Assembly (NCBI GenBank): GCA_026992695.1
Contig: JALWYP010000215.1
Location: forward strand, 1-6,459
Origin: Flavobacteriaceae bacterium
GTDB taxonomy: Bacteria; Bacteroidota; Bacteroidia; Flavobacteriales; Flavobacteriaceae
Direction: 5' to 3'
DNA length: 6,459 nucleotides
Below the pieces are notes generated by a model. It searched no databases and had not been told where the DNA came from. It was given only the letters and a program-made list of their open reading frames with translations. Below are positions 1 through 6,459 of the stretch, in pieces. Numbering within the stretch: position 1 is the first letter of the stretch; each line of letters opens with the position of its first letter. Position numbers and translations under genes: made by a program.

Positions 1-1181
1 AAGAAGGTACCGTTGCTAAATGGCTTAAAAAAGAAGGCGATACCATAGAAGAAGGCGATATTCTTGCCGAAATTGAAACCGATAAGGCAACGATGGAATT
101 TGAATCTTTTTACAGCGGAACCTTATTAAAAATAGGAATAAAAGAAGGTGAAACGGCACCGGTAGATAGCATTTTGGCAATTATTGGACCCAAAGGAACC
201 GATGTTTCCGGAATAATTGAAAACTACCAAACACCTCAACCGGAAGAGGAGAAAAAAGAAACAAACGTTAGTAAAATACCGCAACAAGCAGAAAATAAAA
301 CAAAAGAAGTTGCACAAAAACAAGTTACCGTAAATAACGGAAGAATCCTCGCTTCACCGCTGGCTAAAAAATTAGCAAAAGAAAAAAACATTAACTTGGC
401 TACCGTTACCGGAACCGGCGAAAACGGAAGAATTATAAAAAGAGATATTGAAAATTATAAGCCCGCTACCGCTTCACAATCTTATGTACCGGTAGGAGTT
501 GAAGCTTTTGAAGAAATACCCAATTCGCAAATGCGAAAAACCATTGCCAAACGATTGGGCGAAAGCAAATTTACCGCTCCGCATTACTACCTTACCATAG
601 AGTTGGATATGGATCACGCCATTGCCGCCCGAAAAGCCATTAATGCCGCTCCCGATGTAAAAATATCTTTTAACGATATGATTGTAAAGGCGTGTGCGAT
701 GGCTTTACGTAAACATCCAAAGGTAAACTCACAATGGACAGACAAAGCCACACGCATTGCCAAGCACATACACATTGGTGTTGCCGTTGCAGTGGACGAC
801 GGATTATTGGTTCCCGTACTAAAATTTGCAGACCATATGAGTTTTCAGCAAATAGGAGCTAATGTGAAAGAATTGGCTACCAAAGCCCGAAACAAAAAAC
901 TTACACCCCAAGAAATGGAGGGCAGTACTTTTACTGTTTCTAATTTGGGAATGTTTGGAATTAAAGAATTTACCTCTATTATTAACCAACCCAACTCGGC
1001 AATACTTAGCGTAGGAGCTATTGTAGAAAAACCTGTTGTTAAAAACGGACAAATAGCAGTAGGCAGTACAATGATTGTTACATTGGCTTGCGACCATCGA
1101 ACCGTAGATGGTGCAACCGGAGCCGCTTTTTTACAAACCTTACGTACCTATATTGAAAATCCCGTAACGATGTTTGTTTAA
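1..1181 (+). CDS. pdhC: Pyruvate dehydrogenase complex E2, dihydrolipoamide acetyltransferase (5' end missing)
   Basis: This is the core subunit of the pyruvate dehydrogenase complex. It carries the acetyl group on a swinging lipoyl lysine and transfers it to CoA in the cytoplasm. The reading frame is open from base 3, so the gene starts left of the window; the ATG at 93 is internal because the lipoyl motif ETDKATMEFE spans it. In fragment numbering (codon 1 at base 3), the lipoyl domain covers about residues 1-63 with the lipoylated lysine at 28 (bases 84-86). A Glu/Lys/Gln-rich linker follows to about 112, then the E3/E1-binding domain at about 114-151 (ILASPLAKKLA, GTGENGRIIKRDI). The acyltransferase domain runs from about 170 to the end, with the catalytic DHRTVDG motif (His365, Asp369; bases 1092-1112) and FTVSNLGMFG before it. 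EIPNSQMRKTIAKRL and APHYYLT resemble pyruvate-type rather than 2-oxoglutarate-type E2. Many flavobacterial homologues have two lipoyl domains, so another may lie upstream. Confidence 0.96.
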   Translation, partial: EGTVAKWLKKEGDTIEEGDILAEIETDKATMEFESFYSGTLLKIGIKEGETAPVDSILAIIGPKGTDVSGIIENYQTPQPEEEKKETNVSKIPQQAENKTKEVAQKQVTVNNGRILASPLAKKLAKEKNINLATVTGTGENGRIIKRDIENYKPATASQSYVPVGVEAFEEIPNSQMRKTIAKRLGESKFTAPHYYLTIELDMDHAIAARKAINAAPDVKISFNDMIVKACAMALRKHPKVNSQWTDKATRIAKHIHIGVAVAVDDGLLVPVLKFADHMSFQQIGANVKELATKARNKKLTPQEMEGSTFTVSNLGMFGIKEFTSIINQPNSAILSVGAIVEKPVVKNGQIAVGSTMIVTLACDHRTVDGATGAAFLQTLRTYIENPVTMFV

Positions 1182-1192
1182 AAAATACAATA

Positions 1193-1930
1193 TTGAAAAC
1201 AGCAAATTCCTTACTTAAAGATAACTCAGAAAGAGCCAAATCGTTGATTTTGGTGTTGTGGTTATTTGTAGGATTGTTTTTTATTGGTTTACTTTTTAGT
1301 TTTAACGAGCTTTCTATTTTATACCAATTACAAAGCAAGAATGAAGTTGCCGATTCCAGATTAAATTTCAGTGATATTTCTTTGGTTATTGTGGGAGCCT
1401 TTCAACTACTGTTTCACATCGCTACAATCGTAGTTTTCTTAAATTGGTTCAGAAGAGCATACGCAAATTTATATCGTTTAAGAATCCCAATAGAAAGCAG
1501 TGATAGTATGGCGGTTTGGTCGTTTTTTATTCCTATTTATAATTTGTTTAAACCCTACCAGATAATGAAAGAAATCTGGGAAAAAACACAACAAGCTGTT
1601 AAAAAAATTGATGTATCCTTTTTATTTAATAAAAACTCCTATTTAATCGGATTGTGGTGGTTTTTATTTATTATATCTGGTGTTGTAGATAGGGTAGCCT
1701 TTAAAATGGCATTAAAACAAGAAACTGTTAATCAGCTTATTGAAGGAACTAAAATTTCAATCATTTCTGATGTTATTTCAATAATTAATGCCATTGTATT
1801 AATTTATTTAGTTAAAAACATAAGCCAATTTGAGTCTGTTTTATTCGAAAAAACAAAACTAATTCCTGTAGAAAATATCCCTTCTGAAAAAACTCCGGAA
1901 AAAAAGGTTAAATTTAGAGGCGAGGAATAA
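1193..1930 (+). CDS. DUF4328-type multi-pass membrane protein, TTG start
   Basis: A 245-residue membrane protein of unknown function, which I recognise as DUF4328-like. The family-like core is the segment FLNWFRRAYANLYRL (about residues 82-96) followed by AVWSFFIPIYNLFKPYQIMKE (about 107-127); related proteins share a W-F-I-P-x-x-N-L-x-x-P pattern. Likely membrane segments are residues 18-38, 62-84, 150-168 and 188-208, with the FFIPIYNLFKPY stretch possibly a re-entrant or amphipathic helix. The tail after 210 is charged and Lys/Glu-rich. The start is TTG at 1193: the frame is closed upstream by TGA at 1154-1156, no ATG or GTG lies between, and the first membrane helix begins about 17 codons later, so a downstream start would damage it. 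It begins 11 bases after the E2 stop and ends 9 bases before the next gene. G+C is about 29% by hand count, clearly below its neighbours, hinting at separate origin. No enzymatic motif is visible. Confidence 0.85.
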   Translation: MKTANSLLKDNSERAKSLILVLWLFVGLFFIGLLFSFNELSILYQLQSKNEVADSRLNFSDISLVIVGAFQLLFHIATIVVFLNWFRRAYANLYRLRIPIESSDSMAVWSFFIPIYNLFKPYQIMKEIWEKTQQAVKKIDVSFLFNKNSYLIGLWWFLFIISGVVDRVAFKMALKQETVNQLIEGTKISIISDVISIINAIVLIYLVKNISQFESVLFEKTKLIPVENIPSEKTPEKKVKFRGEE

Positions 1931-1939
1931 CCAGAAAAT

Positions 1940-2629
1940 ATGTTACCCATGAAAAAAATCATTATCACCGGAACCAGTAGAGGAATAGGCTATGAACTAG
2001 TGCAATTATTTACCGATGCAGGATATCAGGTTTTAGCACTTTCGCGTAACGACGCTCCGATTTCAAGTATGAATTTAGACGGATGTACTATTTTTCCGTT
2101 TGACATTACCGATGCCTCAGATATTAAAAAAGTAAGCAAATTTGTAAAAGAACACTGGAAACACGTAGATGTGCTTATTAATAATTCCGGCGTTTTACTT
2201 AACAAACCTTTTGCTAAAACAAAAATAGCCGAATTTAAAGCCATTTACGAAGTAAATGTTTTTGGAGCAGCAGCACTCATACAAGCTATGGTACCGTTTA
2301 TGAATAAGAACAGCCACGTGGTAAACATTAGTAGTATGGGCGGTGTGCAGGGAAGCGTGAAATTTCCCGGGCTTAGTGCTTACAGCAGTAGCAAAGGAGC
2401 CTTGATAACGCTCACAGAAGTACTTGCAGAAGAGTATAAAGAAACCGGACCTTCGTTTAATGCCCTTGCCTTAGGTGCCGTGCAAACCGAAATGCTTCAA
2501 GAAGCCTTTCCAGGATTTAAAGCACCGGTTACTGCAAAAGAAATGGCACACTATATTATGAACTTTTCATTGACAGGAAACAAGTATTATAACGGAAAAG
2601 TTTTACAAGTTTCCAGTACCACTCCGTAA
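1940..2629 (+). CDS. Short-chain dehydrogenase/reductase (SDR) family oxidoreductase
   Basis: A classical-type SDR of 229 residues, predicted to be a soluble NAD(P)(H)-dependent oxidoreductase; the substrate cannot be told from sequence. Visible motifs are the cofactor-binding TGTSRGIG (residues 10-17), D55 in FDITD, NNSG (81-84, in the place of the usual NNAG), N106 in the helix-4 NVFGA motif, the catalytic serine in NISSMGG (S132), and YSSSK with the catalytic Tyr148 (bases 2381-2383) and Lys152. The Ser-Tyr distance is 16 residues, slightly longer than the common 13. The C-terminus NGKVLQVSSTTP resembles the usual SDR GxxxxVDGG-type strand without the glycines. The start at 1940 has an A-rich leader (GAAAAT) typical of Bacteroidota initiation. 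ATG at 1949 would give MKKIIITGTSRGIG, an equally good protein start, and cannot be excluded. It is followed after 6 bases by the SprT-like gene, suggesting co-transcription. Confidence 0.93.
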   Translation: MLPMKKIIITGTSRGIGYELVQLFTDAGYQVLALSRNDAPISSMNLDGCTIFPFDITDASDIKKVSKFVKEHWKHVDVLINNSGVLLNKPFAKTKIAEFKAIYEVNVFGAAALIQAMVPFMNKNSHVVNISSMGGVQGSVKFPGLSAYSSSKGALITLTEVLAEEYKETGPSFNALALGAVQTEMLQEAFPGFKAPVTAKEMAHYIMNFSLTGNKYYNGKVLQVSSTTP

Positions 2630-2635
2630 TCGGTT

Positions 2636-3232
2636 ATGGATGACGTTTTAAAAAAATACCTTCCAGAAGCCGCTGTAAATTCGGTGTTAAAATTAATAAA
2701 AGTACACCATATTCATCTTCAAATCGTAAAGCAACGTGCTACGCGTCACGGAGATTACCGAAAACTCCCTAACGGACAACATAAAATTACCGTAAACGCC
2801 AACCTAAACAAATACAAATTTCTAATTACACTGGTTCACGAAATTGCACATCTGGTGGCTTTTTCTACTTACGGAACAAGAATAAAACCACACGGGCAAG
2901 AATGGAAACATACATTTCAACAATTAATGCTTCCGTTACTTCGTCCCGAAATTTTTCCAAATAACTTATTACCCTATCTTGCGCTTCACTTTAAAAATCC
3001 TAAAGCCAGTAGCGATACCGATACCCGACTTTCCTTAGCATTAAAACAATACAATCCGCCTTCCGATAAAATACCTATATTTGAAGTGCCTTACGGCGCA
3101 AAATTTAAACTCTACAACGGAAGAGAATTTATACGCGGGAAAAAACGGGTAAAACGATACGAATGCAAAGAAACAGCCACCGGAAGAATATACCTGTTTA
3201 ATCCCAATGCCGAAGTAGAAGCATTATTATAA
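2636..3232 (+). CDS. SprT-like domain zinc metallopeptidase
   Basis: A 198-residue soluble protein with a SprT-like metallopeptidase domain. The zinc site is seen as HEIAH at residues 68-72 (His68 and His72 ligands, Glu69 catalytic; bases 2837-2851), with a third probable ligand His86 in KPHGQEWKHTF (bases 2891-2893), the spacing and HGxxW context typical of SprT/Spartan-like domains. The strand before it (HKITVNANLNKYKFLITLV) is also family-like. SprT proteins of Escherichia coli type usually end in a four-cysteine zinc ribbon; here the C-terminal part (about 150-198) has the strand pattern but only one cysteine (Cys177), so it cannot bind zinc that way. Eukaryotic relatives (Spartan) cleave DNA-protein crosslinks; whether this bacterial protein does so is not shown by the sequence. 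The gene lies 6 bases after the SDR gene and 10 before the GDP-mannose gene, consistent with an operon. Confidence 0.92.
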   Translation: MDDVLKKYLPEAAVNSVLKLIKVHHIHLQIVKQRATRHGDYRKLPNGQHKITVNANLNKYKFLITLVHEIAHLVAFSTYGTRIKPHGQEWKHTFQQLMLPLLRPEIFPNNLLPYLALHFKNPKASSDTDTRLSLALKQYNPPSDKIPIFEVPYGAKFKLYNGREFIRGKKRVKRYECKETATGRIYLFNPNAEVEALL

Positions 3233-3242
3233 ACCTTACTAA

Positions 3243-4322
3243 ATGAATAACAACCAATATGCAGTAATAATGGCAGGCGGTATCGGCTCTCGGTTTTGGC
3301 CCGTAAGCACAAGTGCCTTTCCTAAACAATTTCACGATATGCTGGGTACGGGAAAAAGCCTGTTGCAAACCACTTTTTTAAGATTGGCAAAATTTATACC
3401 CACACAAAATATTTTAATCCTTACCAACGAGCGTTATATTAATTTGGTTTTAGAGCAATTACCACAAATAAGCAAAGAACAAGTTGTGTTAGAACCCGCT
3501 ATGCGAAACACGGCACCGTGTATTTTGCTTTCGGCGTTAAAAATTCACAAACAAAACCCCAATGCCTTAATGCTTGTTGCCCCAAGCGACCATTGGATTG
3601 AAGACGAAACCGCTTTTAAAAACGATGTACAATCTTGTTTTGATTATTGTAAAGACCACAACGCCCTTTTTACTTTAGGAATTAACCCAACCTTCCCCAA
3701 CACCGGTTACGGATATATAGAGTATGACAAAAACGACGGTTCACCTATAAAAAAAGTGCTTCAGTTTAGAGAAAAACCCGATTATAAAACAGCAAAACAC
3801 TTTTTGGAAGAAGGAAATTTTTTGTGGAACGCCGGAATTTTTATGTGGAATACAAAAAGTATTGTTCAGTCATTTCAATCCTATTTACCGGAAATGTACT
3901 CGCTTTTCAATAACGGAATTTCTACTTTAAATACTCCCGAAGAAGAGACTTTTATTGAAAAGAATTACGGTAATGCCGAAAATATTTCTATCGATTTTGG
4001 GATTTTAGAAAAAGCCGCCAATGTTTATGTAAAAAAAGCTACTTTTGATTGGAACGATTTGGGAACATGGGGAGCTTTGCACGATAAACTGGATAAAGAC
4101 GCTGACCATAATGCGGTTGTCCGAGCCAAAACACTTTTAAAAAATACAAAAAATACAATGGTGTATTCGGCGACCGATAAATTAATGGTTATTGAAGGAC
4201 TTACCGATTATATTGTAGTGGACAAAAAAGATGTTTTGCTTATCTTTCCGAAAGAAAAAGAGCAGGATATTAAAAAATTACTCGATGATGTGAAACAACA
4301 ATTTGGTGAAAAATATACATAA
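3243..4322 (+). CDS. manC: Mannose-1-phosphate guanylyltransferase (GDP-mannose synthesis)
   Basis: This cytoplasmic nucleotidyltransferase makes GDP-mannose from GTP and mannose 1-phosphate, the donor for mannosylated glycans and the precursor of GDP-fucose. The N-terminal signature is complete: AGGIGSRFWP (residues 11-20) followed by FPKQF (26-30) with Lys28, the pattern of the ManC/GMP branch. Further family motifs are EPAMRNTAP (84-92), PSDHW with the metal-binding aspartate 116, GYGYIE (155-160), REKPD (176-180), NAGIFMW (196-202), SIDFGILEKA (249-258) and WNDLGTWGAL (270-279). At 359 residues it is the single-domain form: there is no C-terminal cupin phosphomannose isomerase domain as in the long bifunctional enzymes of about 470-480 residues. 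The end (about 290-359) is the short beta-rich tail normal for this form. The stop codon ends at the base immediately before the ATG of the next gene, so translation of the two is probably coupled. The symbol manC rests on family resemblance; the polysaccharide it serves is unknown. Confidence 0.96.
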   Translation: MNNNQYAVIMAGGIGSRFWPVSTSAFPKQFHDMLGTGKSLLQTTFLRLAKFIPTQNILILTNERYINLVLEQLPQISKEQVVLEPAMRNTAPCILLSALKIHKQNPNALMLVAPSDHWIEDETAFKNDVQSCFDYCKDHNALFTLGINPTFPNTGYGYIEYDKNDGSPIKKVLQFREKPDYKTAKHFLEEGNFLWNAGIFMWNTKSIVQSFQSYLPEMYSLFNNGISTLNTPEEETFIEKNYGNAENISIDFGILEKAANVYVKKATFDWNDLGTWGALHDKLDKDADHNAVVRAKTLLKNTKNTMVYSATDKLMVIEGLTDYIVVDKKDVLLIFPKEKEQDIKKLLDDVKQQFGEKYT

Positions 4323-5735
4323 ATGGAAACCGATAGTAAAAATACAAACGAAGATAAAGAGCTGGAAATCGCTAAAATTTCTGCTTGGCAAAGCATTAAA
4401 AAGTTTTTTAAAGAGCTGCTTGACATTCGTACCGAATCGGATAGAGATGCCACCATTGAAGCGGTAAAAGAAGATATTCCGTTTAAGGGGCATACTGCTT
4501 GGATTTTGGTGTTTTCGGTTTTTGTAGCCTCTATTGGTTTAAACGTTAGTAGTACAGCAGTAGTTATTGGAGCGATGCTTATTTCTCCCTTAATGGGACC
4601 CATAGTAGGAATGGGACTGTCTGTAGCTATTAACGATGTAGATACCTTACGACGGTCTTTAGTTAACTTAGGTGTAATGGTTGTATTAAGTGTATTAACC
4701 GCCTATTTTTATTTTTCGGTTTCACCATTAACCAAAGAAACTCCAGAGCTTATCTCCAGAACCTACCCAACCATTCTCGATGTATTAATAGCCATTTTTG
4801 GCGGACTGGCACTTATTGTTGCCAAGACAAAAAAAGGCACTATGGCGAGTGTTATTTTTGGTGTGGCTATTGCTACTGCATTAATGCCTCCTCTTTGTAC
4901 GGTAGGATACGGCTTGGCAATTGGTAATTTACACTATGCCGGTGGAGCATTGTACTTATTTTCTATTAATACGGTTTTTATTGCATTAACTACCTTTATT
5001 GTAGCAAAAGCATTGCGGTTTCCGTTGGTTAGGTATGCAAATTCAAAAATGCGAAGACGAATTGCCCAAATAGCATCATTTATTGCTATTGTGGTAATGG
5101 TTCCCAGTGTGATTTTATTTTTAAATTTATTAAAAGAAGAAGTTTTTAAGAACAAAGCTGAAGAATTTGTTGCTAACCAAATAAAGATAGAAGGTGCCGA
5201 AGTTGTAAAATCTACCTATGATTATGACACAAAAAATATTGATATTTATCTTATTGGTCGTCCGGTTTCGCAACAAGTTATAAGCAGTTGGAAAGCTAAA
5301 TTAAAAGATGTTAACGAGTTAAATGAGGTATCATTACAGGTTTTTCAAGGAGCCGACCAAAGTGGCGAATTAGCCGAAAAACTTTCAAGTGAAGTAAAAG
5401 CAGGTATTTTAGAAGATTTATATGTAAAAAACGAACAACTGCTTAGTAATAAAGATGAACGTATTAAATTTCTTGAAAATGAAATTGCCAAATTAAAAGT
5501 AAAAGATCTTCCGTTTTCTGAATTAAGTCAAGAGGTAAAAACACTTTTTAATGATATCGAAAAATTTGGTTATTCAAAACAAGTCATTACCGATTTTAAT
5601 AAAATTGATACCATACCGGTGTTTAAAGTTAAGTGGGGAAAAGATTTAAAGGAAGAAGTACGCCTTTCTGAAAAAGAAAAATTAAAAAATTGGCTAAAAA
5701 CAAAATTCCAGTTAGACACGCTGGTTGTTGAATAA
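4323..5735 (+). CDS. DUF389 / TIGR00341 family membrane protein with long cytosol-type C-terminal region
   Basis: A 470-residue multi-pass inner membrane protein of unknown function. After a charged N-terminus (1-55) comes the DUF389 core: about six or seven membrane segments near residues 57-75, 79-103, 114-133, 150-168, 173-195, 205-229 and 247-270. Family-typical motifs are NVSSTAVVIGAMLISPLMGPI (begins at 74, rich in small residues) and ATALMPPLCTVG (184-195). An Arg/Lys-rich loop (SKMRRRIAQ, 241-249) precedes the last helix. About 200 hydrophilic residues follow: a possible alpha/beta unit at 275-342 (NIDIYLIGRPVSQQVISSW recalls a BON-like fold, weakly), a probable coiled coil at about 362-395, and a final Lys/Glu-rich domain. 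The ATG directly abuts the previous TAA with no spacer, so translational coupling with the GDP-mannose gene is likely. DUF389 proteins are often called transporters, but I know of no firmly assigned substrate. Confidence 0.92.
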   Translation: METDSKNTNEDKELEIAKISAWQSIKKFFKELLDIRTESDRDATIEAVKEDIPFKGHTAWILVFSVFVASIGLNVSSTAVVIGAMLISPLMGPIVGMGLSVAINDVDTLRRSLVNLGVMVVLSVLTAYFYFSVSPLTKETPELISRTYPTILDVLIAIFGGLALIVAKTKKGTMASVIFGVAIATALMPPLCTVGYGLAIGNLHYAGGALYLFSINTVFIALTTFIVAKALRFPLVRYANSKMRRRIAQIASFIAIVVMVPSVILFLNLLKEEVFKNKAEEFVANQIKIEGAEVVKSTYDYDTKNIDIYLIGRPVSQQVISSWKAKLKDVNELNEVSLQVFQGADQSGELAEKLSSEVKAGILEDLYVKNEQLLSNKDERIKFLENEIAKLKVKDLPFSELSQEVKTLFNDIEKFGYSKQVITDFNKIDTIPVFKVKWGKDLKEEVRLSEKEKLKNWLKTKFQLDTLVVE

Positions 5736-5745
5736 TTTTGAGTCG

Positions 5746-6459
5746 TTATCTATTCCTCCAAAAAAATGGGGTAAGAACAATTAATACGGTAAAGAGTTCA
5801 AGCCTACCTATAAGCATTAAAAAACTTGCCCACCATTTAGCAGCTCCAGGCAACCAGCCATAATTGTCTACAGGTCCTAGTTTACCTAAAGCAGGTCCTA
5901 CGTTTCCTAAAGTTGAAGCAGCGCCACCCAATGCCGTATCAAAATCCAATCCCAATATTGAAAAAACCAATACCCCAATAATAAACGATAGCATATACAA
6001 TATAAAAAATGCAAGGATATTATACACAATGGGTTGTTGAACAGACTTTAAATTATACCTCACCGGTAATACTGCGTGTGGATGAAGTGTGCGTTTAAAT
6101 TCTAATAATCCATTTTTAATCATAATAATATGACGCATCACTTTTATACCTCCGGCGGTAGATCCGGCAGAACCTCCTAAGAACATAAGCCCAAAGAAAA
6201 CCATTGTAAGCAAGGGTGTCCACATCGTAAAATCGGCACTAATAAAACCCGTTGTAGTAACAACCGTTAATACTTGAAATAAACTATGTCTAAATCCGCT
6301 TTCAAACCGTCCCCAAACCATAGGGTGATTAATACTTGATGAAGACATATCGGCATAAAAATAAATAATTAATGAAGAAAAAATAGTAATTCCTACAATT
6401 GCCAAAAAGTAATACCGAAACTCTTCGTCTTTTAATACTTTGCTAAATTTGGTTTTAAA
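5746..6459 (-). CDS. trkH: TrkH-type potassium uptake protein, C-terminal part (N-terminus beyond window)
   Basis: This is the C-terminal 237 residues of a Trk/Ktr/HKT superfamily potassium transporter membrane subunit. The frame stays open to the right edge and begins FKTKFSKVLKDEEFRYYFLA, so the TTG near 6405 is internal and the true start lies outside. In fragment numbering, the third pore loop carries the filter sequence TTTGF (68-72; bases 6244-6258), followed by the family motif GGSAGSTAGGIKVMR (95-109). The fourth pore loop carries TLGNVGPALG (183-192), and the final helix has LMLIGRLELFTVL (214-226). Membrane helices alternate with these loops in the expected MPM order. TrkH normally works with a cytoplasmic NAD-binding TrkA/KtrA regulator; its gene is not in the window and could lie to the right. 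The protein ends PFFWRNR. The gene converges on the DUF389 gene with 10 bases between the stops and no clear terminator hairpin. KtrB is the alternative name within the same superfamily. Confidence 0.95.
   Translation of the reverse strand, partial: FKTKFSKVLKDEEFRYYFLAIVGITIFSSLIIYFYADMSSSSINHPMVWGRFESGFRHSLFQVLTVVTTTGFISADFTMWTPLLTMVFFGLMFLGGSAGSTAGGIKVMRHIIMIKNGLLEFKRTLHPHAVLPVRYNLKSVQQPIVYNILAFFILYMLSFIIGVLVFSILGLDFDTALGGAASTLGNVGPALGKLGPVDNYGWLPGAAKWWASFLMLIGRLELFTVLIVLTPFFWRNR

Noticed and set aside
93..95. ATG at 93 as the start of the E2 protein.
   Set aside because: The frame is open upstream to the window edge and encodes the first half of a lipoyl domain, including the lipoylated lysine at 84-86.
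1078..1338. An 86-codon minus-strand open frame over the E2 end and the start of the DUF4328 gene.
   Set aside because: The translation has no family resemblance, and both plus-strand genes are supported by motifs; it fits a shadow frame in AT-rich sequence.
4208..4603. A 131-codon open frame on the minus strand across the manC / DUF389 junction.
   Set aside because: It lies antisense to two well-supported genes, its translation is Ser/Thr-rich with no recognisable domain, and it reads as a shadow of the plus-strand coding frames.
5733..5740. TAATTTTG matches the Bacteroidota -7 promoter pattern TAnnTTTG on the plus strand.
   Set aside because: No TTTG-type -33 element lies at the proper distance upstream, and it would read antisense into trkH with no gene to drive; a chance match in AT-rich DNA is more likely.
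6403..6405. TTG (minus strand) as the start of the TrkH-type protein.
   Set aside because: The frame continues open to the right edge, and a protein starting there would lack the first half of the TrkH pore domain.
1..6459. Search for tRNA, riboswitch, CRISPR, insertion sequence ends, toxin-antitoxin pairs or a new defence system.
   Set aside because: Gaps between genes are at most 11 bases and every long stretch is accounted for by recognisable housekeeping-type genes; no repeat array, inverted terminal repeat or RNA-like structure was seen.

Overview
The window looks like a stretch of a Flavobacteriia-type (Bacteroidota) chromosome. The reasons are the protein styles (a flavobacterial pyruvate dehydrogenase E2, a short-chain dehydrogenase ending in GKVLQVSST, a SprT-like protein with an NPNAEVE-type tail), A-rich sequence in place of Shine-Dalgarno motifs before most starts, and moderate G+C (about 40% in the one housekeeping gene counted by hand at length). 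This is inference from sequence style; no marker gene such as rRNA is present.

Layout. Six genes run left to right with gaps of 11, 9, 6, 10 and 0 bases: (1) the 3' part of the pyruvate dehydrogenase E2 gene (1-1181, cut at the left edge); (2) a DUF4328-type membrane protein starting at TTG (1193-1930); (3) a short-chain dehydrogenase/reductase (1940-2629); (4) a SprT-like zinc metallopeptidase (2636-3232); (5) mannose-1-phosphate guanylyltransferase (3243-4322); (6) a DUF389 / TIGR00341 membrane protein (4323-5735). A seventh gene, encoding a TrkH-type potassium uptake subunit, lies on the minus strand (5746-6459, N-terminus cut by the right edge) and converges on gene 6 with 10 bases between the stops. 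No RNA gene, CRISPR array, insertion sequence, phage gene, convincing promoter or convincing terminator was seen, and no gap between genes exceeds 11 bases.

How the genes relate. The tight spacing suggests co-transcription of genes 3-6 and possibly of all six. Their known roles do not make one pathway: central carbon metabolism (E2), an NAD(P)-dependent reductase, a SprT-like peptidase, GDP-mannose supply for glycans, and membrane proteins. The run reads as a housekeeping cluster, not a dedicated system.

The feature that stands out most is the DUF4328 gene. It is much more AT-rich (about 29% G+C by hand count, against about 40% in the following gene) and has no ATG start available, which fits a later insertion between the E2 gene and the dehydrogenase. 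I found no convincing evidence of a previously undescribed defence, mobile or RNA-based system here.
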